A DNA stretch of 64,000 bases from NCBI GenBank assembly GCA_944548615.1, contig OX155961.1, positions 32,476,616-32,540,615 on the forward strand. The letters run 5' to 3'. This document shows positions 23,145-34,869 of the stretch, piece after piece; positions within the stretch are counted from its first letter, which is position 1; each line of letters starts with the position of its first letter. A program made the position numbers and the translations under genes. Under the pieces are notes generated by a model. That model saw nothing but the letters and a program-made list of their open reading frames with translations, was not told where the DNA came from and did not search any database. The DNA is from Micropterix aruncella (Eukaryota; Arthropoda; Insecta; Lepidoptera; Micropterigidae).

Positions 23145-23456
23145 TTAAAGTATAACATTTAGCCTTTTACGCCTTATGGCCGACATATTTATAATTTCGT
23201 TAGGATCTAGTTGGACCGCTATATCACGATGAACACTCATCAATGCAAGCTCAATCAGTCGTTCATCTCCCGTGCTATTTCTCAAGTAGTTTTTCAACCT
23301 CTGACAGGTTGAAAAACACCTTTCTGGGGTTGCTGTGGACACTGGGATTATGGCCAAAATTGTGAGCAGCATTTTTATTGTAGGAAAGAACTGATTCTCG
23401 CACTGGTCAAGAGTTTCTAGTGCGGTGGATGGTTTTTCCGTCATAGATTTCATGCT
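23145..23456 (-). pseudogene. hAT transposase C-terminal fragment
   Basis: About 100 residues open on the minus strand: NQFFPTIKMLLTILAIIPVS, then TPERCFSTCQRLKNYLRNST, then LALMSVHRDI and a RRKRLNVIL-like end. This is the hAT family dimerisation domain of the ZMYM/P52rIPK-like type. The open frame extends upstream through a long G run (23460-23476) into non-homologous sequence, so the N-terminal part is not real. No catalytic Asp region remains. Confidence 0.8.
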
Positions 23457-23574
23457 AAGGGGGGGGGGGGGGGGGTCCGGACCCCTAACCCCCCCCTTAT
23501 ATACGCCCGTGCTTAGAAGTGATGGTGGAATAAGGAAACGGAAAACATACATAGATGAATCCTGAAAACATTAC

Positions 23575-23700
23575 ACTCCCTTTTGTTGGGCAGTCGTGTA
23601 AAAAAGGACATTTCCGTCTTCATCTCGAAAAATCTCTTAGTGAGTTCACAATACTTTCCCTTCTCGCCGGTTTGTAATCCGGGAAATTAAATGTTTATCA
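23575..23700. repeat. Dispersed repeat with CATTTCCGTCTTCATCTCGA
   Basis: Similar to 33780-33870 (CATTTCCGTCTTCATCTCGA, then CTTAGTNA and a GGGAAAGTAAAT-like end). Class unknown. Confidence 0.5.
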
Positions 23701-24203
23701 TTGCGATTTTGCGCCGGTTACGTATGGCGCCGCCTTAAATGGGGACCAGCCACCACACCGTTCCGACCCCCTCACATAACAAATCGTGGTCCCGCCACCT
23801 CTTGCTATTATACTCAACTATGGAGACTCCAGACTCAGACCAATAAAGTTGATCACGCAATAAACGTGGACAATGCGGTGATAAAAACGGCTCATTCGGC
23901 ATTCATCTGCTGAGCCACCCAAGTGAGTGAGGGTTTATGCTCCATTTTATTTAACGACCTTGTCACGTGAAAATACATTGAAAATAAACAATGAAAATAT
24001 TAATAAATACAGATACCAAGTATTTATTTACATTACAACTCATCATCTACGTCACACTATTGCGTAGGAATGACGAAGAATATTAGATTATTCTTAAATC
24101 AGTTTTTTAAATTATTTTTTTATATGTTGATTGGGGCTTTTCTAAGGTCTTTATGAGCCTTGTAACACTGCGACCATTGCCGATCTATTGTGTTCGCCAC
24201 CTA

Positions 24204-24690
24204 CTATAGTTCTGCGCTAAGCCTCGTGTCATTTAAGAACCGGAGCAGGCTTTTGGCGCCAGATTGTTTCACCTCCTCAGGTTGGAGGTAATGACCACCC
24301 AAGTGGGTGTATCTTTTACGCATCAGCGGGCCACACTCGCACATGAGGTGCTGGGGAGTTTCCTCTGCTCCTTGGCAGAACCTGCACATTTTTGTGTCTC
24401 TGAGCTTGAGGTTGAACATGTGTTTGTTCAGGCCACAATGCCCCGTGAGCGCCCTCACCAGTATGCGTAGATTGTTCCTATTTAGCGATAAGGCCTCACG
24501 GGCCGCCTTATTATACGGTCGTAAGCCTTAATTAGCGATTTGGAATGATTTAACCCTGGCGTGTTGTTCCAGTGGTTGACGGATTGTTCTAAACATATTT
24601 GTTTGAGCATTAGGTTTGCAAGGCTTTTTGGTACGCCACAGCAAGGTTCAGCCGTATAACGTTACCTTTGCTCCCGTCTTAGCAAGTTCA
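24204..24690 (-). pseudogene. LINE polymerase C-terminus, zinc-knuckle copy 1
   Basis: The last 84 residues are open (TGHCGLNKHMFNLKL, then CRFCQGAEETPQHLMCECG), the Cys/His tail typical of I/Jockey/R1-type LINE polymerases. Upstream sequence to about 24690 includes ADELAKTGAK of an RNase H domain but is frameshifted. It is the same family as 63397-64000, in opposite orientation. Confidence 0.8.
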
Positions 24691-24699
24691 TCGGTTTTT

Positions 24700-25440
24700 T
24701 CATTTCTTAAATTAGTTACTCTGACTAAACATTGCATTACTCCAAAATTATTCCAATTAACAACGAATAAATATATTAATAAAATAAAAATAACGATTGA
24801 CGATAAAAATAAATAACACAATTGTTGATTTTATAGTCAATTAAATGTGAATTAGATTAAATATTCATTTTGTTGATTGTTGAATGTTGATTTTAAGCAG
24901 ATACACCCGGATGGATCACTTGAAAATATCAATGTTTTAATCACGTTTAATTTATCAGGCAATTTATTAAAAAGTTTAAGTCCTATGTCCATAGACTACG
25001 ATATGTCAGTGCAGAATACAGATTATTATAAGAATATAAACAGGTGAAACATTAAAGCTACACATTTTATATTGCGTATCATACTGCGTCTGCTTAGCAG
25101 TTTGACGCCAACCCATAGACAAACAACGGATGACGATTGACAGCAATCGTCAAACAACGGCGAAGAGACATAGACACAACAAAGAGACACACTATTTGAC
25201 GAAGAGACACACTATTCGACGAAGAAACACACATGAAAGAATACCAAATTTGATGATGATGGGCGTTTTGGTATCGATCACCAACAGCGATGAATCAAAT
25301 GTCATTAGATAGGTCTTTTTATGTAGAACACTAATTAGTATGGCGACATTCTCGAATTCGTTGTCTGTTTTGCGTTATTTTGGTTTGAACATGCCTGATG
25401 TCTAATAATTAGGTTTTTGATTCTATTCTGATTGCCACCG
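24700..25440. other. AT-rich interval, no gene seen
   Basis: Contains AATAAA-rich DNA and a short GAAGAGACACACTATT direct repeat near 25180-25230. The small open frames lack codon structure or homology. Confidence 0.5.
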
Positions 25441-25459
25441 GTTAAATATTGCCCTTCCC

Positions 25460-26085
25460 AGAGTGCATCTAACACAGATGCAGAAGTCCTTTAATTACGT
25501 TAGTTTTAAGCTTTTTAACTGCCGCCCACTCCAAACTATACTTCTGGAGTTAAAAATTTTCGAGAGTTTTATAAAAATAAAATTGGCATCCACACATGCT
25601 TTCTATACGTTGGATGAATTCTACAGCTGTGCTGAATCGTTTGTAGTCTAAATAGTATTTGTATATTAGATTTAAAAAGTTTAGGGCATGAAATGCTATT
25701 TTACAAAATTGATAGGATTTTTTTTAATATAGGTTTTAGCGTTATATAGGTTTTAATTAGGCGTTTTAGTTGTTAAGTTGACTTTTGAAACGGTATTATT
25801 TCTAAATAATGTTGGAATTTAATTAGTGGATCATTTAACATTTCTTTTTATATGTTTTTTTTGTTTTTTTTTTATGCGATTATTTTTTATTTTATTTTGT
25901 TATGTCTTTTAATTTGACACTATTGCCACTATTTATATTTCTACTATGCTTTTGCATTTTGAAATTTAACTAATATGTAATTTGTCTAATATGTATTTTT
26001 TCTTGACGATTTCACCAGATTAGTATCTTTGTTGTGGATATCTAGTCTTTTTTGAAAAATAAATTATGATTATGATTATGATTTA
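25460..26085 (+). pseudogene. LINE 3' end with TTATGA tail
   Basis: Reads HLTQMQKSFNYVSFKLFN, then a FESFIKIKLAST and FYTLDEFYSC ending, matching the C-terminus of CR1-like LINEs (QKSFxYxxxKLFN...FYxLDEF). About 400 bp of 3' UTR follows and ends in a TTATGATTATGATTATGA tail at about 26063-26082, a simple-repeat tail as in CR1 clades. Confidence 0.7.
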
Positions 26086-27130
26086 TTTTTAACAATGCAA
26101 TGTTAATAGAAAACGGAAAACCGGTTCTGAATCAACCCATATACCAAATTTTAACTAGTGGTTCCGTTTGTGTATGCTGTCACGTGACCCCGCGGACACC
26201 GGGCACACATTTTTTAAAAATGTTGTTTTGGGTTCCGTGGACTTCGAAATGTAAAGATCCACTAAAACCTCAAGATCGATTATTAGCACAATCACAAAAC
26301 GTATTGCTCTGCATACGGGTAGTAAAAAAGAGGCAGAATAGGCCAAATACCGAATATTCACCGAATATTGCCGAATAGTCGGCGACGCAACATTAGTTTA
26401 TTCCTTCCATTTGACAGCGAGACTTTGTGGCAAGCTTAGCAGATAGGTGTCGCCTTGTCTTACCTATAAATTATATTATGATGATAAAGGGCAGGTAGGC
26501 CCCATTATGCCCATAAATTACTGAATGTTTTCAGGAAATATATAGTTATGTATGTAGCTATAGGTCGACCAAGCTGGCTAGACCATAGGCTATCATAGAA
26601 CAAGTAAATATATAAAGGTAAATAAAAAACACGACTGCCGTTTCAAAAACTGAACTACCGTATTTATATTTATTTTTATTTCGCTTTTTTATGAAATATT
26701 TGTGGTTTATGTATTTATCCATATACATACATATATTTTCGGAATGTAGGGTAAGAGCCAGATAGTTGTCTCAGTCGGATATATGCCCCCGTTTTCAATA
26801 CATTATGTTAGGGATGTTAATACGTGAATAATGACTAATAAAAGTAAAATGGTCAAAATTAATCACTTTAATTAGAAATACACGTTAAAACAGTGAAAAT
26901 ACAAGAAAGTTGTAATTTAAACTAGAAGTCAAGCCATAATAAAAAATCAAAATAATCATAATAAATGTAACAATAAAAAAAAACATAATTCATAAGCATA
27001 ATAACTTTAATAAAAATAAAAAAAAAATTGTGCAAATCTATAAACATTTTAGGACCATTTTATTCCATGAACATAAAAGTGGTTATAATGTGCGACTGCT
27101 TAAGAAGTAATAACGTAAATTTGAGTATAA
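26085..27130. other. Intergenic or intronic AT-rich sequence
   Basis: No recognisable coding or element boundary. Short open frames at 26100-26378 (plus) and 26155-26361 (minus) overlap each other and look random. Confidence 0.5.
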
Positions 27131-27142
27131 ACTTGCCAGTGA

Positions 27143-27194
27143 CATTATTGTCCGAGTAGAACTTGCACAGGCAAGTTCTACTCGGACAATAATG
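27143..27194. repeat. Perfect inverted repeat, 24-bp arms
   Basis: Arms 27143-27166 and 27171-27194 are exact reverse complements around a 4-nt ACAG spacer. Start of arm: CATTATTGTCCGAGTAG. Confidence 0.95.
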
Positions 27195-27223
27195 GTTACA
27201 GAACTATTTTTTAATTTAACGAT

Positions 27224-27660
27224 ATGATAGTGCCAAGAACTCGTACGACTTTCGGACAGAGACATTTCAACTTCATAGCACCGAGAATGTACAACTACCT
27301 GCCTGATGTCGTTAAACGCATTGAAACCAAAAACAAATTTAAAAATTCGGTTTCTAGGTGGCTTATTACAGAAGGCAGGGAAAACATCAATGGAATGTTG
27401 AATATTGTATATTAATTTTTTGTATATTAATTTTTCGCATTATTCTTCAATTTTAGACATATATTTTTACTTTCAAACATATATTTTTACTTTTACTCTA
27501 CACGTTACTAATTATTATCAAAGTAATAGAATTTCTACAAATTTTAATCGTTTTTAATTTTAATTTAATTTTTTTTTACATAATAATTATTTAGTAATTT
27601 GATTAGATACATCTAAACAATATTTTATAAAGTCTGCCTTAGAACAAGCCCTGGCCTAGT
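27224..27660 (+). pseudogene. LINE C-terminal fragment and 3' UTR
   Basis: Open for 63 residues: VPRTRTTFGQRHFNFIAPRM, then YNYLPDVVKRIE and FKNSVSRWL, a common CR1/Jockey-type C-terminus. The AT-rich 3' UTR carries GCCCTGGCCTAGTTAGGCGA near 27648, as in 62420-62445. No catalytic domain. Confidence 0.75.
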
Positions 27661-27714
27661 TAGGCGACTTTTATTCATTACTCTATCTCCTCAAGAATCA
27701 GTTTTTTGCTAACG

Positions 27715-27899
<185 letters not shown>

Positions 27900-27999
27900 A
27901 CATGATATGGTAAACTGTACAAACGAACTTGTGTAATACTATAAATAAATAAATAAATAAAAATATATTTAATTACATTAATTTGAATTAAACTAAGTC

Positions 28000-28205
28000 G
28001 ATAGGCTGACCGTACGATGCGCATATCGCCCAGCAGCACCCGAAGGACATCCCCCAGGGGAAATGATCCACCATGCCATGGCAGGGGAAACAGAGTCCAT
28101 ACCGGATTCGACCCTCTTCGTGGAGGCTGCTGCATAGGAGTTGAACCGCGAGTTGAGCCGACCAGTGATAACGACAAATGCACAGGAACCCGTAATTGCC
28201 AAGGC
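28000..28205 (+). mobile_element. Family A, divergent 3'-half copy
   Basis: GAAATGATCCACC, CTTCGTGGAGGCTGCTGCAT and GAGTTGAGCCGACC align in order with the family A 3' half. The 5' half is missing. Confidence 0.6.
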
Positions 28206-28461
28206 GCGATGTAAACAAACATTTATACCGCAATATGTTCTATTTAGCGAGAAATCATTGAAAGAACTTCGTTAAAAATGTCTAAAAAGGCTTTTCCCAC
28301 GAGGATCATAATAATCGCTGTAGAGATATAGAATGAAAAATCTTTGGTTAATCTCAGAGTCGAAAAGTTGAAGAATACTATAAAAATAAAATAAAACCTT
28401 TCCAATTTGACTAGTTGTGTAAAAAAATTCGTCAAAAAATACCTTGGTTGTTTTTTCCAAC

Positions 28462-28545
28462 ACTAAATACAAACGCTGCCATAGAATTCACCGACCGGAA
28501 TCGGGCCCAACATATTACATCATACTATGTTTACCGGTGTTAGTG
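28462..28545. repeat. Dispersed repeat, GCTGCCATAGAATTCACCGA
   Basis: Near-identical to 62655-62705 (GAATTCACCGACCGGAATCG). Class unknown. Confidence 0.6.
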
Positions 28546-28559
28546 TGTAATTGGGACCT

Positions 28560-28790
28560 ATTCTACATTGTTGATTTTTAAGTCACGTATTCATTCACAG
28601 CGCTTATTCACACATTTATATTCACAGCGCTGATTCCGAAACTGCAATAATCTTTATTCGTCCACGATAAATATGCAAGATATAGGCATTTAAAGAAGCG
28701 ACAAACACCTATATTTGGAAAGGTTAAGTTCGTTTTTTTATAACAATTTCTAAACTCCTATATGGCGATAGGTTAATAGTAGTAGTAGTA
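28560..28790. repeat. Family F repeat, copy 1
   Basis: GCATTTAAAGAAGCGACAAA, CACCTATATTTGG and ATGGCGATAGGTTAA. An inverted homologue lies at 44985-45165. A TAG triplet run lies at about 28778-28796. Confidence 0.6.
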
Positions 28791-28878
28791 GTAGTAAACG
28801 AAGTGGGCGGCTTTTTTCCAGCCCTTGATGTCACCTGGAACTTTAAGATCTTTTGTAACTACCCACTTTGTGGTTGGG

Positions 28879-29320
28879 TCAGTGGTCAGCTAGTAGCCCA
28901 GTACTGCTTACCAGTCCAAGCAGATCACTGACACTGAAGTTGGGCAGATCGCTGGGTTCGAGAAAGGCTCGTAACAGTAAACTGTGTCTTTTTGCGGCGA
29001 GGCCTGGGCAGCGACCAACGATGTGTATGCTATCTTCAGGTTCTTCGCCACATATTCGGCAGTCCTTGCTCTCGATCAAGCCAAGGTTGAATAGATGTGC
29101 TCTAAGGGTCGTGTGTCCGGTGAGGAGACCGATAGTGGTTCTAAGGTTCTTCTTACTCATGTCAAGTAGGCCCTTGGTTTTCTTTTGTAGTGGTTGCTCC
29201 ATCATGGCTTTTGGCGACATCCCTGGCTCTGTTTCCAGGATGCCCGTTGTCCCTGCTCCAAGCAGTCCCTGATGATTTTCTTACCTGTAGCGAAGGGGAT
29301 CCCAACAATGGCGATAGGTT
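28879..29320 (-). pseudogene. LINE polymerase C-terminus, zinc-knuckle copy 2
   Basis: 113 residues are open: LTGHTTLRAHLFNLGLIESK, then CRICGEEPEDSIHIVGRCPG. Upstream (29220-29320) a shifted frame gives RASWKQSQGCRQKP, the linker that normally precedes this tail. One frameshift separates the two. It is a different family from 24204-24690. Confidence 0.75.
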
Positions 29321-29329
29321 AACTTAGTA

Positions 29330-30290
29330 AGGTATATACCCCCTATCACTATCATATTCACTAAAGCCTGTGTTATTATAATAAGGTCCCAACGCATATC
29401 AGAGAGAACCAATTAAAAAAATCCTATTTGATGGCTTAGTCAAGAATTCAGAATATAACTTAATATTTGCATAATGCTGAATTCATATTTTAAGAGTATC
29501 ACAACGTAAAATAAAGAAAAAATCCTGATGATTAAGTTTTGCCAAAGAGCGTAATTTTGATTTTTATCGATGACGGCTATATTGCTGAATTTGACCATTA
29601 ATTTAGCAAATATTGATATTTTTAGTATATGGTTATCTATTTAAATGACTATCACATTTATTACCTTGATAATTATGTCTACAGACATTGTGCTCTGATC
29701 AGCAATTTTGAATATTAGATTATTTTTTAATTATCAATGATTTACAAACTGATTATAAATTACTAAAATTAATTTATATAGTCACAACTATCACGATGGT
29801 TAATATTTCCTAACTAATTACATTACTTAGTATGTTAGACGCAAGGACGCATCTAAGTGTATGAAAGCCTACATAATGGAGCAGAATAATCTGACTGAAT
29901 TCGAGGGCCATGACTTTGCAAATATTGTACCAATTTAAATGATAATTATATATGTACTTTTAGTATTTAAATGTAAGATTTAGCTTTAGGTTGATTATTT
30001 AACAATTTACTTACTACTATGGATGTTATTATGTACAGTTTTTAGTACGTATATATTCGATTTATTGACTATTTCAATTGTTAGGCTTCTGCTTTGATTA
30101 TTCAACTTTTTAACTGACTATTTTAATTATTGTGGGTTTAGTAGGTAGCCATTAGAATTATTGATAATTTTATTAAATAAGCCTTTAATTTGTTTTGTAA
30201 TACGATTCTATGACGAATAACTTTTAGTAGGTTCCAAAGTTTCTTAGATACTATATATTTTTTTAAATTAATATATGTATATTTGCAAGA
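29330..30290. other. AT-rich interval with a LINE-tail relic
   Basis: ACAACTATCACGATGGTTA and GACGCATCTAAGTGTATGAA (29790-29870) recur at 53340-53440, so this is probably a CR1-like 3' end. Otherwise nothing coding. Confidence 0.5.
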
Positions 30291-30296
30291 TTTAAG

Positions 30297-31420
30297 AGGT
30301 TAGTCTCGCAAGATCTCGGTATTATGCGAGATCTCGCAGAATTCAAAATATATATATTTTTTAAATTTTGTAAAGTATTTTGATTATTTCTATTGCAACT
30401 TGGTAAAGTTACGTCGTAAGGGAAAACTAATGAAATAAGATATATATTAAAAAAAAATGGAAATATTTTGAAAGTAACTTCTAAAAATCACAAAAAATCT
30501 AGAGTTTTGTCTGTTATTCGACTTCAGAGCCTGGGCGTCAGTCATCCAGCGGTAGAAAATGTCCATTCTGCCTCGACACTTGTTGGTACCAGAGATAACA
30601 GGCATTGGTATGCAAACTGCAGGTATTGTCCTTTTGTCCCGCCTGATTCAAGGAGACTATTTCTTTTTTGATAAGTATATCAATGGACGAAGCAGTTGCA
30701 CATGAAAAACGTTCTTGTGGGCGGGCTTTCAAAACCATCCCTAATTCCTCATCAATAGAGAGAGGAGTATTTGCGTGGCGGCTACTAAATATAGAGGCAA
30801 GCTATTATCATAACTTTGGTTTGCTGGGTCTAATATAACAACTGCATTTGCAGATGTAGACGGAAGAGCAAGTCCTCTATTCGTTTGTGAAAAATGGTCA
30901 TTTTTGTTCTGTTCATATAATCGTTCGATCAGCTTCTGTATCTCTCTCTTGATCAAAGATTTTGGTGGAAATTCAATGTTTCATCATTAGCCAGCAAATC
31001 AAAATCTTCGCCGTATTGGGCCGGATCTCTCAAATAGAACAACGCCGCTGTCAAAAATGTTCGGCGCTCAAGGATCCGAGTGTTCATAGAATCGGCCAGC
31101 TTCTGTGCTATTGGTGTTTTCATTTCTTTTAACATTCGTACCATGAACTGCAAAGCGGTTTCAGCGGTTATGAGATCTGAATCTCGCTGACATAATTCAT
31201 TAATTGCCAATTTGACTGGCTGAAACACGAGTTCCAAGTCAGATAAAGCGACATACTCTTCTTCTAAGAAAATATTATTCGGCCATGAAATGTTCTGCAG
31301 TGCGATCTCGCAAATCTTGCGAGATTGCGTGTGATTTTGCGTGCAAGATTAATCTTGCAAAATTAGTGAAAGATCTTGGTATTTCGAGATCTCGGTATAC
31401 CGAGATTGCATTCCCTAGTT
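30297..31420 (-). mobile_element. Decayed hAT element with transposase fossil
   Basis: The minus strand from about 31240 reads CQRDSDLITAETALQFMV, then ERRTFLTAALFYLRDP, then at about 30580-30470 PTSVEAEWTFSTAG and SRITDKTLDFL, the hAT dimerisation block with stops. The outer DNA has GAGATCTCG-rich subterminal repeats on both sides (30305-30345 and 31290-31405). The right end, ATTGCATTCCCTA, resembles a hAT terminal repeat; a matching left terminus is not clear. Confidence 0.75.
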
Positions 31421-32040
31421 TCCACACATAGTATGTAAATTTGAAAATTTCATGTCTCGAAATATTGCGTGACTTTAGTATTCAAATTTAGCAATAAAAT
31501 GGTCGAATCTAGTTCTTTTGTTAAATGAAAAAGGTGGCGATAGTACATAAATTCCCCTGTTTCTTGTTAACAACGACTATGTATTCACATTAAGTAAAAT
31601 AAATCAAATAAAAAAAAATGTGTATCAGTCATGCAGTTCAATATTGCACGCTGTGGGGAAGCCAAGTCCCGAAGCACGCTGAAAGTAGGAAATCAACGAT
31701 TACTCACTGTTTCCCGTTTCTTTCCCGGGGCTGTAGGGCAGAATCCAATTTCCAAAGACATCTCTGAATCACTTGACGAATCAGTAATCTTATTGTTAAA
31801 AAACCTGCCATGAAATGAGCTAAACAACCCCCTGACGTGAAAGATGTTTGGCATTGCCGTGGCAACGGCGGTGTTCATTCCGCGTTTGGAAACAGAACCC
31901 CTGTTTATTATGCGAAACAGTAAGGGCCTGCCCGTTCTGGAAGGGGTTATGAATATTATATTGTGATTTAATGTGGTCAATTTTGTGATAGCACCGTCGT
32001 GAATACCTAACGTTACTGATGAAGGTGTTGTTCTATAAAG

Positions 32041-32457
32041 CAGTGCTTTTAAACCGGTGGGTCGCAGGCTATCTAAATATAAAATTCGAAAACATAAAGA
32101 AATATTTATTATAATATAATATGCAAACATTTACAGTTTCTGAAGAAGACATATATTTATTATGTGTTTTTTGCTATTTCTTTTACAATACTTTATGTTA
32201 ATATAAAGTGGAAACAGATAAATGCAGCTTCGAAAGTGAGAAACCGTTAAAATTAATGTGATTTTCGCCAATGTTTTTACAAAAAAAATATAAGTAAATA
32301 AATAAATAAATATATTGAATGCCTACAGTTACAGCTGTGGAAGAGACTAAGGGGGGTCGAGAGAACTATGTTACATTCTAAGGGGGTTCACGTAATACTT
32401 TTATTTTTATTTAACCAAAAAGGGGGTCGCGATCTAAAAAAAGGTTGAAAAACCCTG
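32041..32457. mobile_element. hAT-type MITE, 417 bp
   Basis: Ends CAGTGCTTTTAAACC and GGTTGAAAAACCCTG are imperfect inverted repeats. The 8-bp flanks are CTATAAAG (32033-32040) and ATATAAAG (32458-32465), matching 7 of 8. Inside are GTTACAGCTGTGGAAGAGAC and runs of G. A partial relative ends at 38907. Confidence 0.8.
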
Positions 32458-32554
32458 ATATAAAGGATAGGAGGATGGGTAAAAATGTACGGGACGAATC
32501 CCCACCAACAATATCGACCAGACATATGTCTTTGGTACCTAAGCTCTTTTCATT

Positions 32555-32660
32555 GCGGTCATTTGTTACTATAGCGGCGTTTACAGGCCACTGTCCTCTA
32601 AACAAACACCTGTTTACCATAGGTGTGACAGACAGCCCTCTATCACAGTAGAAATATGAC
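32555..32660 (+). pseudogene. LINE zinc-knuckle tail fragment
   Basis: Reads TIAAFTGHCPLNKHLFTIGV, then TDSPL, followed by a stop. Same tail type as at 24204 but a different family. Confidence 0.6.
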
Positions 32661-32844
32661 CAGTATGGAAACTAAGCCCATTTTTAAAAAAATAAATACC
32701 TACTCTCCATTGGAGCGCTAGGGTTGTCAATCTTTATTTTTTGTAAAAATGATGTTATTTTTAATTATTAATAAAATCATTTATTTGGGGTACATTTTCG
32801 ATGACAATGCATTTTTATGGCATGATCATGACCTGATTTTACAG

Positions 32845-33510
32845 CCAAGATCGGCTCCTGACGAGGATACTTTTCCACTGTCAACAGCAGACACACAATT
32901 TTGTGTACGCATTCAATTATGATAGCAACTTCCAAGTTTCAGCATTACATGGCTGATGTACCCTGGGTTGGCTCCCAACGAGGGAACTCCTCAACGGTCA
33001 ACAGCAGAGACCCAAAATTTTGTATACGCATTCAATTATGATAGCTCCTCCCATGTTCCACCATGTCATGGCTGATGAACCCTGGATTGGCTCCCAATGA
33101 GGGAACTCTTCAACAGTCAACAGCAGAGACCCAAAATGTTGTATACGCATTCAATTATAATAGCCCCTTCTAAGTTCCACCATGACATGGCTGATGTACC
33201 CTGGGTTGGCTTCCGATGAGGAAACTCCTCAACGGTCAACAGCCGAGACCCAACATTTTGTATAAGCATTCAATTATGATAGCCTCTTCCGTGTTCCACC
33301 ATGACATGGCTGATGAACCATGGCTTGGCTCCCGATTAGGGCACTCCTCAACGGTCAACAGCAGAGACTCAAAATTTTGTATACGCATTCAATATGATAG
33401 CCTCTTCCAAGTTCCATTATAACATGGTTGATGTACCCTAGGTTGGCTCCCGATGAGGGAACTCCTCAACGGTCAACAGCAGAGACCCAAAATTTTGTAT
33501 TCGATTTAAT
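32845..33510. repeat. 118-bp tandem repeat array, about 6 copies
   Basis: GGTTGGCTCCC-like motifs at about 32853, 32966, 33086, 33205, 33323 and 33441 give a period of 113-120 bp. Each unit also has ACGGTCAACAGCAGAGAC and TACGCATTCAATTATGATAG. The same unit occurs inverted at about 48010-48300. It is too long-period and diverged to be a CRISPR. Confidence 0.9.
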
Positions 33511-33779
33511 CGTTTACGCAAATATACTGACCAACGAATATTCAGTGTGATTTTGGCCCAAAAAGGCATCTGTATACCAATTTTTGAGTCTATAATTCCT
33601 ATATTTCGAGATTGAAATTTGACTAGCAGCCCCCCCTGGTGGACCGATTTCGAAAACAACCAGTGACCAAATGATGCCAGCATGCAAAACTTGTTTGGGC
33701 GCTATCTTGGCGGAATACACATAGACACACAGACAGACTACAATCTGGAGATGGTCTTAATCGACTCAAGGGTGCTCAA

Positions 33780-33870
33780 AATGGCCATTTCCGTCTTCAT
33801 CTCGATAAAACAACTTAGTAAACTTTCCCACTTCTTTTATTGGTGGGTCGGGAAAGTAAATATAATGTAA
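33780..33870. repeat. Dispersed repeat, second CATTTCCGTCTTCATCTCGA copy
   Basis: Homologous to 23610-23700. Confidence 0.5.
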
Positions 33871-33883
33871 TCACTCCATGACC

Positions 33884-34045
33884 GAAAACGACAGGTTTAA
33901 ATATTGTAAGCGGGCTAGGAGCAGGTCAAAGTCAACAGAATTAAAGGCGCTGCTGAAGTCAAGGAGTATTAGGACTGTCAGCTACCTAAGGTCGATAGTA
34001 ACGCGAAAATCATGGGTGATTTTTGCCAGCGCAGAAATAGTGTAA
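33884..34045 (-). pseudogene. LINE reverse transcriptase fragment (motif A region)
   Basis: The minus strand reads LTVLILLDFSSAFNSVDFDL, the RT palm block that contains a catalytic Asp (LLDFSxAFxxV). A stop precedes it and about 50 residues remain. CR1/Jockey-like. Confidence 0.75.
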
Positions 34046-34377
34046 TATAATAAACAATGTAATAAACAATATAATAAACAAGACTGCAATTTTTTGGCTG
34101 ATAAAAGTGAAAATAGCCAAAATATCAGTTACGATAGTTGACCATAGGAGGGATGGAACCACCGGTTAAAAACAATTGAATCCAATAAATAGGGTTGGAT
34201 AAAACCTAATTAAATCCGTGGAGATGGCATGTTAGTTATATTCAGTTTAATCATATTCAGTTATATTCATCAGTTATATTCATATTCAGTTATATTGTTA
34301 AATATATTCATATTTATTTTATTAGTATAACGGTATACAAGTCATAGTAAAACTAAGCAAAACTTTTTTATATTTAA

Positions 34378-34672
34378 CTATCTGTACCCTACGCGCGTTG
34401 CTACGCCAAATCGGTCGCATTCGAAATTCAAATTCGCCGCTTTAAAATTCATTCGACTATAAAAAAAAGAAGAACTCACTCCTGTCTTCGCGGTCGCATT
34501 AGAAATTCAAATTCACCGCTTAAAAAAAATACGAAATATGGTTTTATTGAGAATATATATAAAACTTCACAGGAACCATCTCCAAACTAATCTAAATTTC
34601 ATCAAAATCGGTCTAGCGGTTTAGTAGTCCATAGCGAACACAAAGACAAACATTCATTTTTATATATGTAGA
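34378..34672 (-). mobile_element. Short Helitron-like element
   Basis: The minus strand starts TCTACATATATAAAAATGAA after host A and ends ...GTAGGGTACAGATAG before host T (CTAG mutated to ATAG). GGCGTAGCAACGCGCG near the end could form the 3' hairpin. 295 bp, no coding content. Confidence 0.65.
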
Positions 34673-34869
34673 TATAATATTAAAATTGTAGGGAATGTTA
34701 GAAAACTCAAAAAAACAATTAAAATAAAGAAAACTTAAGAAAATACCAAGAGAAAATACAACACAATACAAAGATATACATAGACAGATTACAAAGAAAA
34801 TCCTCAACATTATTGATTTTAGTCACCACACAAATAACATTCCTTCAGTGAGTAAAACGACTTCGATTC

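Noticed and set aside
23145..23552. 135-residue intact hAT-like host gene
   Set aside because: The first 30 residues come from a G-run repeat; only the dimerisation fragment is homologous.
31693..32130. 145-codon minus frame as a whole gene
   Set aside because: Its left half enters a hAT-type MITE and no homology is recognised; only the small splice-flanked part was kept as a finding.
32845..33510. CRISPR-like array
   Set aside because: Units of 118 bp are repeated throughout with no repeat/spacer alternation, in a eukaryotic genome.
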